Shown here one piece after another: positions 37,159 to 45,938 of a DNA stretch of 64,000 bases. The notes beneath the pieces were generated by a model. That model did no database searches, was not told where the DNA came from, and saw only the letters and a program-made list of their open reading frames with translations. Both the position numbers and the translations under genes were made by a program. The first letter of the stretch is position 1. Each line of letters begins with the position of its first letter. Source of the DNA: Bacillus sp. HNG (GTDB taxonomy: Bacteria; Bacillota; Bacilli; Bacillales; Bacillaceae_L); NCBI RefSeq assembly GCF_003400205.1, contig NZ_QUQV01000007.1:1-64000 (forward strand). The letters are read 5' to 3'.

Positions 37159-37800
37159 ATGAACTCCCTTCCTTCCATGCTTTCAGGAGCGATTCAATAT
37201 ACAATTCCACTTACACTTATTTCATTTATCGGCGGACTTTTCCTTGCGTTGCTAACAGCGATGATGCGACTGTCAAAATCGAAACTTGTTCAAGCTCCAG
37301 CTATTTTCTATGTTTCAGCGATTCGCGGAACACCGTTGCTAGTGCAATTATTTATTATTTTCTACGGGTTACCCAATATCGGAGTGAATATTGATCCTTT
37401 CCCAAGTGCAGCGATTGCATTCATTTTAAATGTTGGGGCCTATGCATCTGAAATCATTCGTGCATCCATTTTATCGATACCAAAGGGACAGTGGGAAGCT
37501 GCATTTACCATTGGTATGACAAGATGGACAGCACTAAGGCGAATTATACTTCCACAAGCTGCAAGGGTCTCCGTACCCCCGTTGTCCAATTCCTTTATCA
37601 GTCTTGTTAAAGACACTTCCCTTGCTTCATTGGTTTTGGTCGCTGAATTATTCCGCAAGGCACAGGAGATTGCAGCTAGGACATACGATTTCCTTCTATT
37701 GTATATAGAAGCTGCCCTAATTTATTGGGTAATTTGTTTCATTTTATCACTCTTCCAAGCAGGGCTAGAACGGAGATTAAGCCGGTATGTGGCAAGATAG
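37159..37800 (+). CDS. tcyB: Cystine ABC transporter permease (TcyB-like)
   Basis: This 213-aa HisM-type permease has about five helices. [20 protein letters not shown] is the classical polar amino-acid permease motif, and the EAA loop that contacts the ATPase is [26 protein letters not shown] chose ATG 37159 (MNSLPSM) because GGGAG precedes it at suitable spacing. In-frame codons further upstream overlap tcyA or lack a site. Confidence 0.9.
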   Translation: MNSLPSMLSGAIQYTIPLTLISFIGGLFLALLTAMMRLSKSKLVQAPAIFYVSAIRGTPLLVQLFIIFYGLPNIGVNIDPFPSAAIAFILNVGAYASEIIRASILSIPKGQWEAAFTIGMTRWTALRRIILPQAARVSVPPLSNSFISLVKDTSLASLVLVAELFRKAQEIAARTYDFLLLYIEAALIYWVICFILSLFQAGLERRLSRYVAR

Positions 37801-37812
37801 AGAGGTGAGGGT

Positions 37813-38562
37813 ATGTTTTTATCGGTAACGGGTTTGGCAAAATCTTTTGGTGATAATGAAGTGTTAAAAAATATCGATTTCGATGTAGAAAAAGGAGAAG
37901 TCGTCTCTATTATTGGTCCATCCGGTTCTGGAAAAACAACCATGCTCCGCTGTTTTAATGGCTTGGAACAACCGGATAAAGGAATCTACCAGTTTCAGGA
38001 TGGGTTTTCGCTTAATTTTGCTGAAAAAGTAAGGAAACAGGACATCATCAGGTTGAGCAGAAAGTCAGGGATGGTTTTTCAATCCTATAATCTATTTCCG
38101 CATAAAACAGCCCTTCAAAATGTAATGGAGGGACCCGTGATTGTCCAAAAAAGAAATAATACTGAAGCAAGAAATGAAGCTGTAGAACTACTAGAAAAAG
38201 TAGGGTTGAAAGAGAAAATGGATTTATATCCTCATCAACTTTCAGGTGGACAGCAGCAGCGGGTGGGGATTGCAAGAGCATTGGCACTGAAACCGGAGCT
38301 TCTCTTATTTGATGAACCCACTTCAGCCTTAGACCCTGAACTAATCGGAGACGTATTAAAGGTAATGAAGGATTTAGCCAATGAAAATTGGACGATGATT
38401 ATTGTTACCCATGAAATTCAATTTGCAGGTGAAGTCTCAAATAAAGTTCTGTTTATGGATGGCGGATACATTGTTGAACAAGGAAATCCTGATGAAGTTC
38501 TGAAAAATCCGAAGCAAGAGCGGACGAAGCAGTTTTTACAACGAATTTTGAATCCAACCTAA
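37813..38562 (+). CDS. tcyC: Cystine ABC transporter ATP-binding protein (TcyC-like)
   Basis: This 249-aa ATPase has Walker A GPSGSGKT, the signature LSGGQQQRVGIARAL, Walker B LLLFDEPTSALDPE, and the H-loop THEIQFA. It completes the tcyABC operon, 12 bp after tcyB with GAGGTGAGGG as ribosome binding site. Confidence 0.92.
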   Translation: MFLSVTGLAKSFGDNEVLKNIDFDVEKGEVVSIIGPSGSGKTTMLRCFNGLEQPDKGIYQFQDGFSLNFAEKVRKQDIIRLSRKSGMVFQSYNLFPHKTALQNVMEGPVIVQKRNNTEARNEAVELLEKVGLKEKMDLYPHQLSGGQQQRVGIARALALKPELLLFDEPTSALDPELIGDVLKVMKDLANENWTMIIVTHEIQFAGEVSNKVLFMDGGYIVEQGNPDEVLKNPKQERTKQFLQRILNPT

Positions 38563-38639
38563 TAAAGCGTATAAATTTTGTTGGTTATTAGAAAATTAAT
38601 AGTGTATTGCTTTACTTAACTACATAGGTGGTGGTAGGT

Positions 38640-39236
38640 ATGGGGTTTTTAGACAAATTGTTTGGCAAAAATAAAGCAACGGAGGAACAACAGATGGCTG
38701 ATGAAAAATTAAACATAGGGATTATTTTAGGAAGTACTCGTGAAGGACGCGTAAGTCCACAGGTTGGCGAATGGGTGAAGGGTTATGGCGACAAGAAAGG
38801 AAATGCAAATTACGAAATCGTTGATATCAAAGATTATGACTTACCGTTTTTAGGTACAGCGGATTCTCCAGGAATTGCGAAATGGAATGAGAAATTAGCT
38901 AGTCTCGATGGATTTATATTTGTTGTGGCAGAATACAATCACAGTATAACGGGAGCATTAAAAAATGCGATGGATTCAGCGCGTGAAGCTTGGTACAACA
39001 AATCAGCTGGAATCGTCAGCTATGGTTCAACTGGTGGTGCACGTGCAGCGGAACATCTACGTGGAATCTGTGGTGAATTAAACCTAGCTGATGTCCGCAC
39101 CCATCCAACATTATCACTATTCTTAGACTTTGAAAATGGTACTGATTTCAAACCTCAAAATATACACGATGATAATATGAACATGCTATTAAATCAAGTT
39201 GTTTCTTGGGGTAAGGCTTTAAAGACAGTTCGATAA
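38640..39236 (+). CDS. NADPH-dependent FMN reductase-like protein
   Basis: This flavodoxin-like NAD(P)H-dependent FMN reductase has 198 aa from ATG 38640. Features are IGIILGSTREGRVSPQVGEWV (FMN phosphate loop), VAEYNHSITGALKNAMDSAREAWYNKSAGIVSYGSTGGARAAEHLR. Two starts are credible. ATG 38640 gives an 18-residue amphipathic leader (MGFLDKLFGKNKATEEQQ). ATG 38694 has the stronger GGAGGAAC ribosome binding site and gives the usual family N-terminus. Both forms might be made. Confidence 0.88.
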   Translation: MGFLDKLFGKNKATEEQQMADEKLNIGIILGSTREGRVSPQVGEWVKGYGDKKGNANYEIVDIKDYDLPFLGTADSPGIAKWNEKLASLDGFIFVVAEYNHSITGALKNAMDSAREAWYNKSAGIVSYGSTGGARAAEHLRGICGELNLADVRTHPTLSLFLDFENGTDFKPQNIHDDNMNMLLNQVVSWGKALKTVR

Positions 39237-39354
39237 AATGATTGGAGGTAAGATCCTCGCTATTATTTAAACCTTTGAAGAACTGAGTTAGGTATGCTAC
39301 CGAACTCAGTTCTTTTAATTTGGCTGTTTTCAGATATTAAGTGCAAACCTAGTT

Positions 39355-39541
39355 GATTGGAGCGTAAGGTGGCGACTCCTCGAAAATGCATTCGCTATTT
39401 TCTTCGTGCGTGGGTTATTTCAAGGAAGAAATTCAAAGTCCTGCGGGAAAAGCGTGAGACTTGAGACCCCGCAGAAGCGAAAGCGACGAGGAGGCTCAAG
39501 CCACGCCCGCGGAAAGCGTCCACCTGAAGCGGAAATCAACG
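39355..39541. repeat. Bacillaceae intergenic repeat with an inserted segment
   Basis: The sequence carries the widespread structured element recognisable by GAGCGTAAGGTGGCGACTCC, GCGGGAAAAGCGTGAGAC, GAGACCCCGCAGAAGCGAAA and GCGGAAAGCGTCCACCTGAA. Its composition is much more GC-rich than the flanks. Compared with the form I remember, a segment at about 39381-39442 interrupts it between CTCCT and GCGGG, with TCCT on both sides. It has no coding capacity. Confidence 0.75.
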
Positions 39542-39650
39542 ATAAAAAACAACAAAGTTTGTGCAAATAGCCTTTAATTTTGCAACGCTTAGTCCTTACC
39601 TTCAGACTTTATTTAGTTGCAATATTTTGAAATAAATGATAAATTTTAAG

Positions 39651-39668
39651 TGGTAGTACCAGAGTACC
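39651..39668. promoter_or_regulatory. GntR/FadR-type operator upstream of the SDR-FAH genes
   Basis: TGGTAGTACCA followed by GAGTACC. It fits the FadR/FCD subfamily consensus TNGTNNNACNA and matches three sites upstream of the split uxaA genes. It is the expected target of the regulator encoded at 41512-42210. Confidence 0.8.
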
Positions 39669-39740
39669 TGATTAACAAAAAAATAACGTATTTATCTGTT
39701 TTCCTTTACTTTTTATAAGTTACATAAAAGGAGAGAGTTT

Positions 39741-40511
39741 ATGAGGTTAGAAAATAAAGTTGCCCTTATTACGGGTGCAGGTTCTGGAATTGGCAAAGAA
39801 ACAGCCTATTTGTTTGCAAAAGAGGGAGCCACTGTAATTGTAGCGGATGTAAATGAGTCGGGAGGAAGAGAAACTGTTTCTGAAATTGAGAAAAATCATG
39901 GTAAGGCCCTTTTTATTAAGACTGATGTCACTAACGAAATTAGTGTGACCAATATGGTCGCAGAAGTTCTAGCAAAATATGAAACAATTGATATCTTGTT
40001 TAATAATGCGGGCATTAGTGGGGTAGGAGAACTTCATAATATAGAATTAGATGTGTGGAAAAAGGTGTTTGATGTAAATGTAACCGGTGTCTTTTTGGTT
40101 TCAAAGGCTGTTGTCCCTGTAATGATGGAGAACAGAGGCGGTTCTATTATTAATATGTCTTCTTGTATTGCCGAAATAGGTCTGGCAAATCGGGCTTCCT
40201 ATGCAGCCACAAAGGGTGCTGTCTTATCATTAACGAAATCAATGCAGGTTGATTATGCTCCCTACAACATCCGAGTTAATGCACTTATGCCTGGTACGAT
40301 TTATACACCGTTTGTTGAGGATTATCTCTCAAAGGACCCGAATCCTGAAGCGGCAATTGAGAAAATTAAGGGGAGACAGTTAAGTAGAGAGTTAGGAAGT
40401 CCAACCGATGTGGCATATGCGGCGCTCTATTTAGCAAGCGATGAGTCAAAATTTATGATGGGTGCCCCTTTTATGATTGATGGCGGGGTTATAAACGGAA
40501 AATCTAGTTAA
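39741..40511 (+). CDS. SDR family oxidoreductase of the sugar-acid locus
   Basis: This 256-aa classical short-chain dehydrogenase has TGAGSGIGKETA (NAD(P) binding), NNAGISG, the catalytic Ser in INMSSCIAE, and YAATK. The C-terminal PMIDGG-type end (FMIDGGVINGK) is standard. It is transcribed with the FAH-family hydrolase behind a GntR operator. By analogy with 2-keto-3-deoxy-L-fuconate or -rhamnonate dehydrogenases, which are SDRs, it may oxidise a 2-keto-3-deoxy sugar acid to its 2,4-diketo form. That specificity is inferred from context only. Confidence 0.9.
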   Translation: MRLENKVALITGAGSGIGKETAYLFAKEGATVIVADVNESGGRETVSEIEKNHGKALFIKTDVTNEISVTNMVAEVLAKYETIDILFNNAGISGVGELHNIELDVWKKVFDVNVTGVFLVSKAVVPVMMENRGGSIINMSSCIAEIGLANRASYAATKGAVLSLTKSMQVDYAPYNIRVNALMPGTIYTPFVEDYLSKDPNPEAAIEKIKGRQLSRELGSPTDVAYAALYLASDESKFMMGAPFMIDGGVINGKSS

Positions 40512-40565
40512 TATCTTATTGAGGAAATGATACATCTGAAAGATTAGCATTGGAGGTAATGAATA

Positions 40566-41459
40566 GTGAAATTATTAACATTCAAAAGGAATCATACATT
40601 AAAATTAGGTATTAAGACAGATTTAGGTGTTTTAGACATCGAGAAGGCTGCTGAAGCCTATAAAATGCTCGTACCACAATCGATAGAGGACGTCTTGAAT
40701 AACGTTGGAAATACGATTCATCTACTTGATTCTCTTTTGAAACAAGCATTAGAGAAAAAAGACGAAGAGCTTTTTGTTGATGAGGAAAGCATCGATTTCG
40801 GACCAGCTGTCCCAAAACCAGGAAAAATCATTTGTGTAGGTATAAACTATCAAAAGCATGCGGAAGAATCCAACATGCCATTACCAGAATACCCACTACT
40901 CTTTAATAAATTTGATAACACTGTATCAGCTCATGGAGATGTAATAAATCTTCCTTTTAATTCAAAAGAAAACGATTATGAGGCAGAGCTTGCAATTGTT
41001 ATTGGAAAAGAGGCAAAACGTGTAGCTAAAGAAGATGCTTTGGATTATGTATTTGGGTATTGTAATTGCAATGACCTGTCATCCAGAGATTTACAATTCC
41101 GTACCCATCAATGGCTATTAGGGAAAAGTCTAGACGGATTTAGTCCACTTGGACCTTATCTTGTAACGAGTGATGAAGTTGGCGACCCTAACAGTCTAGA
41201 AATAAAAACAACAGTTAATGGTGAAGTTCGTCAACATTCGAATACATCTGATATGATTTTTAAATGTAATGAAATCGTTAGTTACGTTTCAGACCATATG
41301 ACGTTAAGCCCTGGTGATATCATTTTAACTGGTACTCCTGAAGGGGTTATATTTGGTTATCCAGAAGATCAAAGGGTTTGGTTAAAAGATGGAGATAAAG
41401 TGACAGTTGAAATTGAGAAACTTGGAAAGTTAACAAATACATTTAAACAAGAAGTTTAA
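40566..41459 (+). CDS. Fumarylacetoacetate hydrolase family protein
   Basis: This 297-aa FAH-superfamily enzyme cleaves C-C bonds of diketo acids or carries out related reactions. It has an N-terminal cap (about 1-80), the KIICVGINYQKHAEE loop, metal ligands in NDYEAELAIVIG, and SLDGFSPLGPYLV. The GTG start follows TGGAGGTAATG. It lies 54 bp after the SDR gene. In the non-phosphorylated L-fucose/L-rhamnose pathway a FAH-family hydrolase splits 2,4-diketo-3-deoxy acids into pyruvate and lactate. That role fits the neighbours but is unproven. Confidence 0.9.
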   Translation: MKLLTFKRNHTLKLGIKTDLGVLDIEKAAEAYKMLVPQSIEDVLNNVGNTIHLLDSLLKQALEKKDEELFVDEESIDFGPAVPKPGKIICVGINYQKHAEESNMPLPEYPLLFNKFDNTVSAHGDVINLPFNSKENDYEAELAIVIGKEAKRVAKEDALDYVFGYCNCNDLSSRDLQFRTHQWLLGKSLDGFSPLGPYLVTSDEVGDPNSLEIKTTVNGEVRQHSNTSDMIFKCNEIVSYVSDHMTLSPGDIILTGTPEGVIFGYPEDQRVWLKDGDKVTVEIEKLGKLTNTFKQEV

Positions 41460-41471
41460 TAGAAACTAAGA

Positions 41472-41502
41472 AAGGTCTAAACCAATTGGTTTAGACCTTA
41501 TT
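41472..41502. terminator. Bidirectional terminator between FAH and GntR genes
   Basis: AGGTCTAAACC and GGTTTAGACCT flank AATT, with T- and A-rich edges serving both converging genes. Confidence 0.85.
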
Positions 41503-41511
41503 TATATGCAA

Positions 41512-42210
41512 TCATATGTTTTGTTTATAAAATCTTTTTGCTCCTGAGAAGTTTAATTCAATTGCTTTCTTAACCTCTTCAAGATTCTTTTCTTTAACGG
41601 CCTTAACTAACTTTGTGCGAGATTTGATACTGTTTTCCCGTGCACCAGGGACATTTAAAATTTTCACCATAGATTGATGACGAAGGTGTACAATCGTCTG
41701 CATTAATTTGTTATAGATTTTATTACCACTACAAGAACCCATATACAGATCAAAATCGTCTAATAGCCTCTGAAATTCCTCTGCATTCGTTTTTGGTACT
41801 TTCTTTAAATCCTTCAAAATATCATCTATAACTTTAATTTCATCTTCAGTCATACGTTCAGCAGCTTCTAAATAAACCTCAGATTCGATTAATTTCCTTG
41901 CAGCATAGACTTCTTCCAAATTATTTACTTCATTATGGTACATCCAAAGGATTGTCTCAGCCGGGAGCACCGATTCTTTGCCGCTAACAAAACTTCCTTC
42001 GCCTGGTTTGATCGTAATCAAACCAATGAGTGCAAGAGCTCTTAAAGACTCCCGTATCCGCCCTCTATTTACCCCGAATTCTTCTGCGAGTAATCGTTCA
42101 TTTGGCAGTTTGTCCCCAGGTTTTAATTCATTTGAAGTAATCCATGATGCAACTTGTTCTAAAACTTGCTCAGTTAAAGTTACTCGTTTTATTGGATTGA
42201 TTTTTACCAT
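41512..42210 (-). CDS. GntR family regulator, FadR/FCD subfamily
   Basis: This 232-aa regulator has an N-terminal winged helix (LTEQVLEQVASWITSNELKPGDKLPNERLLAEEFGVNRGRIRESLRAL) and a C-terminal all-helical FCD ligand domain (EEVYAARKLIESEVYLEAAERMTEDE; later metal/ligand His in VHLRHQSM). I chose ATG 42210 because AAGGGTG precedes it at proper spacing. The longer frame to 42252 would run into the operator at 42241. It probably represses itself and the divergent and upstream sugar-acid genes until the acid substrate is present. Confidence 0.9.
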   Translation of the reverse strand: MVKINPIKRVTLTEQVLEQVASWITSNELKPGDKLPNERLLAEEFGVNRGRIRESLRALALIGLITIKPGEGSFVSGKESVLPAETILWMYHNEVNNLEEVYAARKLIESEVYLEAAERMTEDEIKVIDDILKDLKKVPKTNAEEFQRLLDDFDLYMGSCSGNKIYNKLMQTIVHLRHQSMVKILNVPGARENSIKSRTKLVKAVKEKNLEEVKKAIELNFSGAKRFYKQNI

Positions 42211-42240
42211 GCACAACACCCTTAATGAATGAATTTTTAT

Positions 42241-42258
42241 TGGTACTACCAAAATACC
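42241..42258. promoter_or_regulatory. GntR operator at the regulator's own promoter
   Basis: TGGTACTACCA followed by AAATACC, 31 bp upstream of the GntR start. It is the same motif as at 39651, 42452 and 42570, consistent with autoregulation. Confidence 0.8.
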
Positions 42259-42451
42259 ATAAAGTAAGGAAGAATAGAATAAAAAAGCTTAGGAAAAAAA
42301 GATGGCAAGATGTTAATGATGGATTAGAAAGACAGGCAAAAGAAAGGAGTGTAGATAAATAGTTTAATAGATAAGACTAATTTACTATTTAATTTTAAAA
42401 AGTTAGAAAATTTGTTGAAAACAGAAAAATAAAGTGTTAACATCTAGTTAC

Positions 42452-42462
42452 TGGTACTACCA
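42452..42462. promoter_or_regulatory. GntR operator in the GntR-uxaA intergenic region
   Basis: A perfect TGGTACTACCA, here followed by CCCAGTAA rather than an AGTACC half-site. Confidence 0.75.
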
Positions 42463-42482
42463 CCCAGTAATCTTGAGAAAAA

Positions 42483-42498
42483 ATGTAAACGTTTTAAT
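42483..42498. promoter_or_regulatory. Probable cre (CcpA) site upstream of uxaA
   Basis: ATGTAAACGTTTTAAT differs from the cre consensus WTGNNARCGNWWWCAW at one position. It lies between two GntR operators, so carbon catabolite repression is plausible. Confidence 0.6.
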
Positions 42499-42569
42499 GA
42501 CGACCTTGCCTTAAAAAGTCCATCAAGAAGAAAAAGGATTAAATGAAAGGATATATTTTTTTACTTTTA

Positions 42570-42587
42570 TGGTACTACCACAGTACC
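42570..42587. promoter_or_regulatory. GntR operator nearest to the split uxaA genes
   Basis: TGGTACTACCACAGTACC, the core palindrome plus the trailing AGTACC half-site, as at 39651. Confidence 0.8.
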
Positions 42588-42707
42588 GTAGTATCAATGT
42601 GAAATATAATCTTCTATTTTTTGATTCAAAAATGACAAGCTAATTGCAGGATTTGTATGGAAGACTTTAAGTCTATAACATCAATAATACCTCTAAAAGG
42701 AGGATGA

Positions 42708-43025
42708 GTGAGATTGAGTGAGAAAAAGTATCGAACATTAGTTATGCAGCCAACAGATAGTGTTGCGGTTTCCTTACAAGACATTCCCAAAAATGAAGAG
42801 GTGGAGGTAGATGTTTCAAGGGAATTATCAAAGAAGATTATTTTAAAAGACGAAATCCTTTTTGGTCATAAATTCGCCGTCAAGGCGATCCAGAAGGGTG
42901 AGACTATTCTAAAGTATGGAGAAGTCATTGGCAGAGCCATTCGAGATATAGCGGAAGGTGAGCATGTTCATGTTCACAATCTTGAAGGAACACGAGGAAG
43001 AGGTGACCAAATTGGAACTAAGTAA
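42708..43025 (+). CDS. UxaA-family dehydratase, small (SAF-domain) subunit
   Basis: This 105-aa protein corresponds to the N-terminal SAF domain of altronate/galactarate dehydratases (AVSLQDIPKNEEVEV, GHKFAVKAIQKGETILKYGEVIGRA). In these split forms it pairs with a separate large subunit. It starts at GTG 42708 or TTG 42714; AAAGGAGG lies just upstream and slightly favours the TTG by spacing. It overlaps the large-subunit gene by 14 bp. Homologous split pairs act as L-fuconate dehydratase in the Campylobacter fucose locus or as sulfolactate sulfo-lyase (SuyAB), so the substrate must be judged from context. Confidence 0.88.
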   Translation: MRLSEKKYRTLVMQPTDSVAVSLQDIPKNEEVEVDVSRELSKKIILKDEILFGHKFAVKAIQKGETILKYGEVIGRAIRDIAEGEHVHVHNLEGTRGRGDQIGTK

Positions 43026-44187
43026 AGAAGGGAAATTTTTGGGATATCGACGTCCAGATGGAAAGGTAGGGGTACGAAATCATGTTTTGATTTTGCCCAC
43101 AATTACCTGCGCAACACAAACGGCGCAAAGGATCACGGAACTTGTTCATGGGACAGTTACCTTCATTCATCAACATGGATGTGCACAAGTAGGAGTAGAT
43201 TATGAACAAACATTTAGAACCTACGTTGGTTTAGGGAAAAATCCAAACGTATATGGTGTTGTTGTTTTAGGATTAGGTTGTGAAACACATCAGGCAAGAA
43301 GTGTCGCGGCAGAAATTGCGAAGTCAGGAAAACCAGTAGTAACCATCTCAATTCAAGACCACGGTGGCACATTAACTACTATAGCAAAGGGAGCACAAGC
43401 CGCTGCCAAACTTGTACAAGACGCCTCTGCTCAACCAAGGGAAATATGTGATTTCAGTGAATTAATTATTGGTACAGAATGTGGAGGATCTGATGCATGT
43501 TCAGGTTTATCAGCGAATCCTGCTGTAGGTGCAGTTAGCGATATGATTGTCGAAAGAGGCGGAACTTCTATTCTAGCAGAAACGACGGAACTCATTGGGG
43601 CAGAACATTTACTGGCAAAACGCGCTGCAAATGATCGAGTAGCAAAACGTGTTTACGAGGTAATAGAAGCAATGGAAAATCGCTCCATTTTTATGGGAGT
43701 GGATATCAGAACTGGAAACCCTAGTCCAGGAAACATTGCAGGTGGATTAAGCTCTTTAGAAGAAAAGTCTCTAGGAGCCGCGAATAAGGCTGGGAATAGC
43801 GAGCTAAAAGAATTAATCGATTATGCTGAAGAACCAACCGAAAAAGGTCTAGTCTGGATGGATACACCAGGACATGATATTGAACAATTAACGGGAATGG
43901 TTGCGGGTGGTGCTCAAGTCGTTCTGTTTACGAGTGGACGAGGTACACCAACTGGCTCACCAATTGCCCCCGTCATTAAAATTTCAACAAATACTGGTAT
44001 GTTTGAAAGAATGAGTGACAATATGGACCTCAATGCAGGCACGATTATTGAAGGAAAAGAAACTGTCGAAGAAGTTGGTAAAAGAATATTTGAAGAGATT
44101 TCATTAGTTAGTTCTGGCAAATTAACAAAAGCAGAAATATTAAAACAACATGATTTTGGCATCTGGAGAATCGGTCCAACCTTCTAA
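43012..44187 (+). CDS. UxaA-family dehydratase, large subunit
   Basis: This 391-aa protein corresponds to the C-terminal catalytic part of altronate dehydratase. Features are GYRRPDGKVGVRNHVLILPTITCA, HQHGCAQVG, LGLGCETHQA and GTECGGSDACSGLSANPAVGAVSD, with Cys residues suited to an Fe-S or metal centre. I chose TTG 43012 because AGAGGTGA precedes it at 6 nt and the family N-terminus (FLGYxRPDG) follows at once. The longer frame lies inside the small-subunit gene. It would dehydrate an aldonate to a 2-keto-3-deoxy acid, the substrate expected for the SDR at 39741. Confidence 0.9.
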   Translation: MELSKEGKFLGYRRPDGKVGVRNHVLILPTITCATQTAQRITELVHGTVTFIHQHGCAQVGVDYEQTFRTYVGLGKNPNVYGVVVLGLGCETHQARSVAAEIAKSGKPVVTISIQDHGGTLTTIAKGAQAAAKLVQDASAQPREICDFSELIIGTECGGSDACSGLSANPAVGAVSDMIVERGGTSILAETTELIGAEHLLAKRAANDRVAKRVYEVIEAMENRSIFMGVDIRTGNPSPGNIAGGLSSLEEKSLGAANKAGNSELKELIDYAEEPTEKGLVWMDTPGHDIEQLTGMVAGGAQVVLFTSGRGTPTGSPIAPVIKISTNTGMFERMSDNMDLNAGTIIEGKETVEEVGKRIFEEISLVSSGKLTKAEILKQHDFGIWRIGPTF

Positions 44188-44271
44188 TCTATTCTTTTTA
44201 AATACTTGAATCAAAAGGATAACTCTTGAATCCGTTTGAGTATAAATTTTAAGAAAAAAAGGGGTAATGGT

Positions 44272-45318
44272 ATGAAGAAGAGAGCAAAATGGTTGTCTGT
44301 TTTTCTATTTGCAATGTTAGTAGTGTTTATCTCGGCATGTTCATCTGATTCAAGTTCCACATCATCTGAAAAAGGATCAAATGAAGGTAAAGGGAGCGAT
44401 GAAAAAGTTTCAATCAATGTTGCCTATGGAAATCAGCCTGGGGAGCCCATTGATTTATTAGCGAAGAAGTGGAAGGAATTGGCTGAGGAAAAAAGTAATG
44501 GAAAAATTGAATTAAAGCTTTACCCAAGTTCCCAATTGGGATCTGAAAAAGATGTTGTTGAACAAGCAACCATGGGGAATAACGTAATTGTTATGGCTGG
44601 ATATGACTTCTTAATGGACTATGTACCAGATGCAGGAATTTTGACTGCTCCATATATTACAGATAGTGTAGATGACTTGTTATATTTAACAACAACGGAC
44701 TGGTTCGATGAATTACATGAAGCTTTAAATGGGGCAGGAATTCATATTCTTACTACTAATACTGTATACGGTGAGCGCCATCTGTTAACAAATGAACCGG
44801 TTTCAGCACCTGAGGATTTAAAAGGTATGAAAATTCGTGTGCCGAACAACCAAATGTCGATTGCTACATTTGAGGCATTAGGGGCAACGGCAACTCCTAC
44901 ACCACTAGGGGATTTATACACTTCCCTTCAACAAGGGCTTATCGATGGTGCAGAAAATCCTCTTCCAGTGCTTCAAGGCGTAAAGGCACATGAAGTCTCA
45001 AAACATCTATCTTTAACAGGCCATCAAAAGTTCATTACAACTTGGATTGCTGGACAAAGCTTCATAGATACATTGCCTCAGGACGTTGTCCAAATTCTAA
45101 AAGAAACTGGTGATGAGGCAGGGGAATACGGTAGAGGTGTACTAGAAGAACAAACAAAGTCTGTCTTAGATGAATTTAAAGAGCAGGGCGTAGAAGTACA
45201 CGAGGTCGATGTAAAACCGTTTAAAGAAAAAGTCCAAAGTGTATATGAAAAGTTCTCAGATTGGACTCCTGGATTATACGATAGAATTGTAGAATTATTA
45301 GAAAATAAGCCTTCCTAA
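44272..45318 (+). CDS. dctP: TRAP transporter substrate-binding lipoprotein (DctP family)
   Basis: This 348-aa protein has a signal and lipobox VFISAC, then a Ser-rich linker and the DctP fold (INVAYGNQPGEPIDLLAKKWKELAEEKSNGKIELKLYPSSQLGSEKD). The signature MKIRVPNNQMSIATFEALGATATPTPLGDLYTSLQQGLIDGAENP contains the Arg that binds the substrate carboxylate. TRAP systems import organic or sugar acids with Na+. The position downstream of the UxaA genes suggests it delivers their substrate. The start ATG 44272 is placed before the basic signal peptide. Confidence 0.92.
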   Translation: MKKRAKWLSVFLFAMLVVFISACSSDSSSTSSEKGSNEGKGSDEKVSINVAYGNQPGEPIDLLAKKWKELAEEKSNGKIELKLYPSSQLGSEKDVVEQATMGNNVIVMAGYDFLMDYVPDAGILTAPYITDSVDDLLYLTTTDWFDELHEALNGAGIHILTTNTVYGERHLLTNEPVSAPEDLKGMKIRVPNNQMSIATFEALGATATPTPLGDLYTSLQQGLIDGAENPLPVLQGVKAHEVSKHLSLTGHQKFITTWIAGQSFIDTLPQDVVQILKETGDEAGEYGRGVLEEQTKSVLDEFKEQGVEVHEVDVKPFKEKVQSVYEKFSDWTPGLYDRIVELLENKPS

Positions 45319-45325
45319 TAACATT

Positions 45326-45362
45326 CCATTCTGAGAAAAATCTTACCTTTTTCTCAGAATGG
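45326..45362 (+). terminator. Intra-operon hairpin after dctP
   Basis: CCATTCTGAGAAAA and TTTTCTCAGAATGG form a 14-bp stem. In binding-protein operons such hairpins commonly protect the dctP-type message and reduce expression of the membrane subunits. Confidence 0.75.
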
Positions 45363-45454
45363 ATTTCTAATCTATTCTTCATAAACGGATGTCTCGAAAT
45401 TTTTATATGTCATATTTGCTAGACATAACTTGGTTGAACAGGAGGGACTTAAAA

Positions 45455-45937
45455 ATGCTGAAAAAATGGTTTAACCCAATTGATGATATTATTTCCGTTC
45501 TTGCAATATCGGTTATTTCCTTTTTAACGATTATCAATGTTTTTTTTCGCTTCGTATTAAATAACCCGATTTCATGGGCGGAAGAAATTACACTCGGCTG
45601 TTTTATTTGGCTCATTTTTATTGGAATAAGCTCAGCAATGAAACGGGATGGGCATATCGGTGTGGATTATTTAATTCAAAAGATGCCTAAATCCATGCGT
45701 AATGTTTGTACGATCATTGGAGCAGGAGCAATTTATTTTGTACTTATATACATATTTGTTTATTTAGGTTTCGAACTGGCTTTTCAAGCTGGTAGTAAAG
45801 TAACTCCTGTATTGGGAATAAGTTACACCTATATTGATCTTGCTGTTCCTATTGGAGGATTGTTGACAGCTATTCATTTTACGATTAAGCTGATTCGTTC
45901 TTTTCAAATAGACTCAGAGAAAAAGGAGAGAACGTAA
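45455..45937 (+). CDS. dctQ: TRAP transporter small membrane subunit (DctQ family)
   Basis: This 160-aa, four-helix protein has the DctQ signature VFFRFVLNNPISWAEEITLGCFIWLIFIGISSAMKRDGHIGVDYL. GGAGGG precedes ATG 45455. The large subunit follows after one base. Confidence 0.9.
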   Translation: MLKKWFNPIDDIISVLAISVISFLTIINVFFRFVLNNPISWAEEITLGCFIWLIFIGISSAMKRDGHIGVDYLIQKMPKSMRNVCTIIGAGAIYFVLIYIFVYLGFELAFQAGSKVTPVLGISYTYIDLAVPIGGLLTAIHFTIKLIRSFQIDSEKKERT

Positions 45938-45938
45938 T

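Noticed and set aside
42958..43011. Extended N-terminus for the large UxaA subunit
   Set aside because: The extension lies within the small-subunit gene and has no family similarity; TTG 43012 has a proper ribosome binding site and fits the family start.
42708..44187. Split uxaA genes interpreted as sulfolactate sulfo-lyase SuyAB
   Set aside because: Subunit sizes allow it, but no sulfolactate dehydrogenases or sulfite exporter are nearby, while SDR, FAH-family and lactate genes favour an aldonate route. It remains a weaker alternative.
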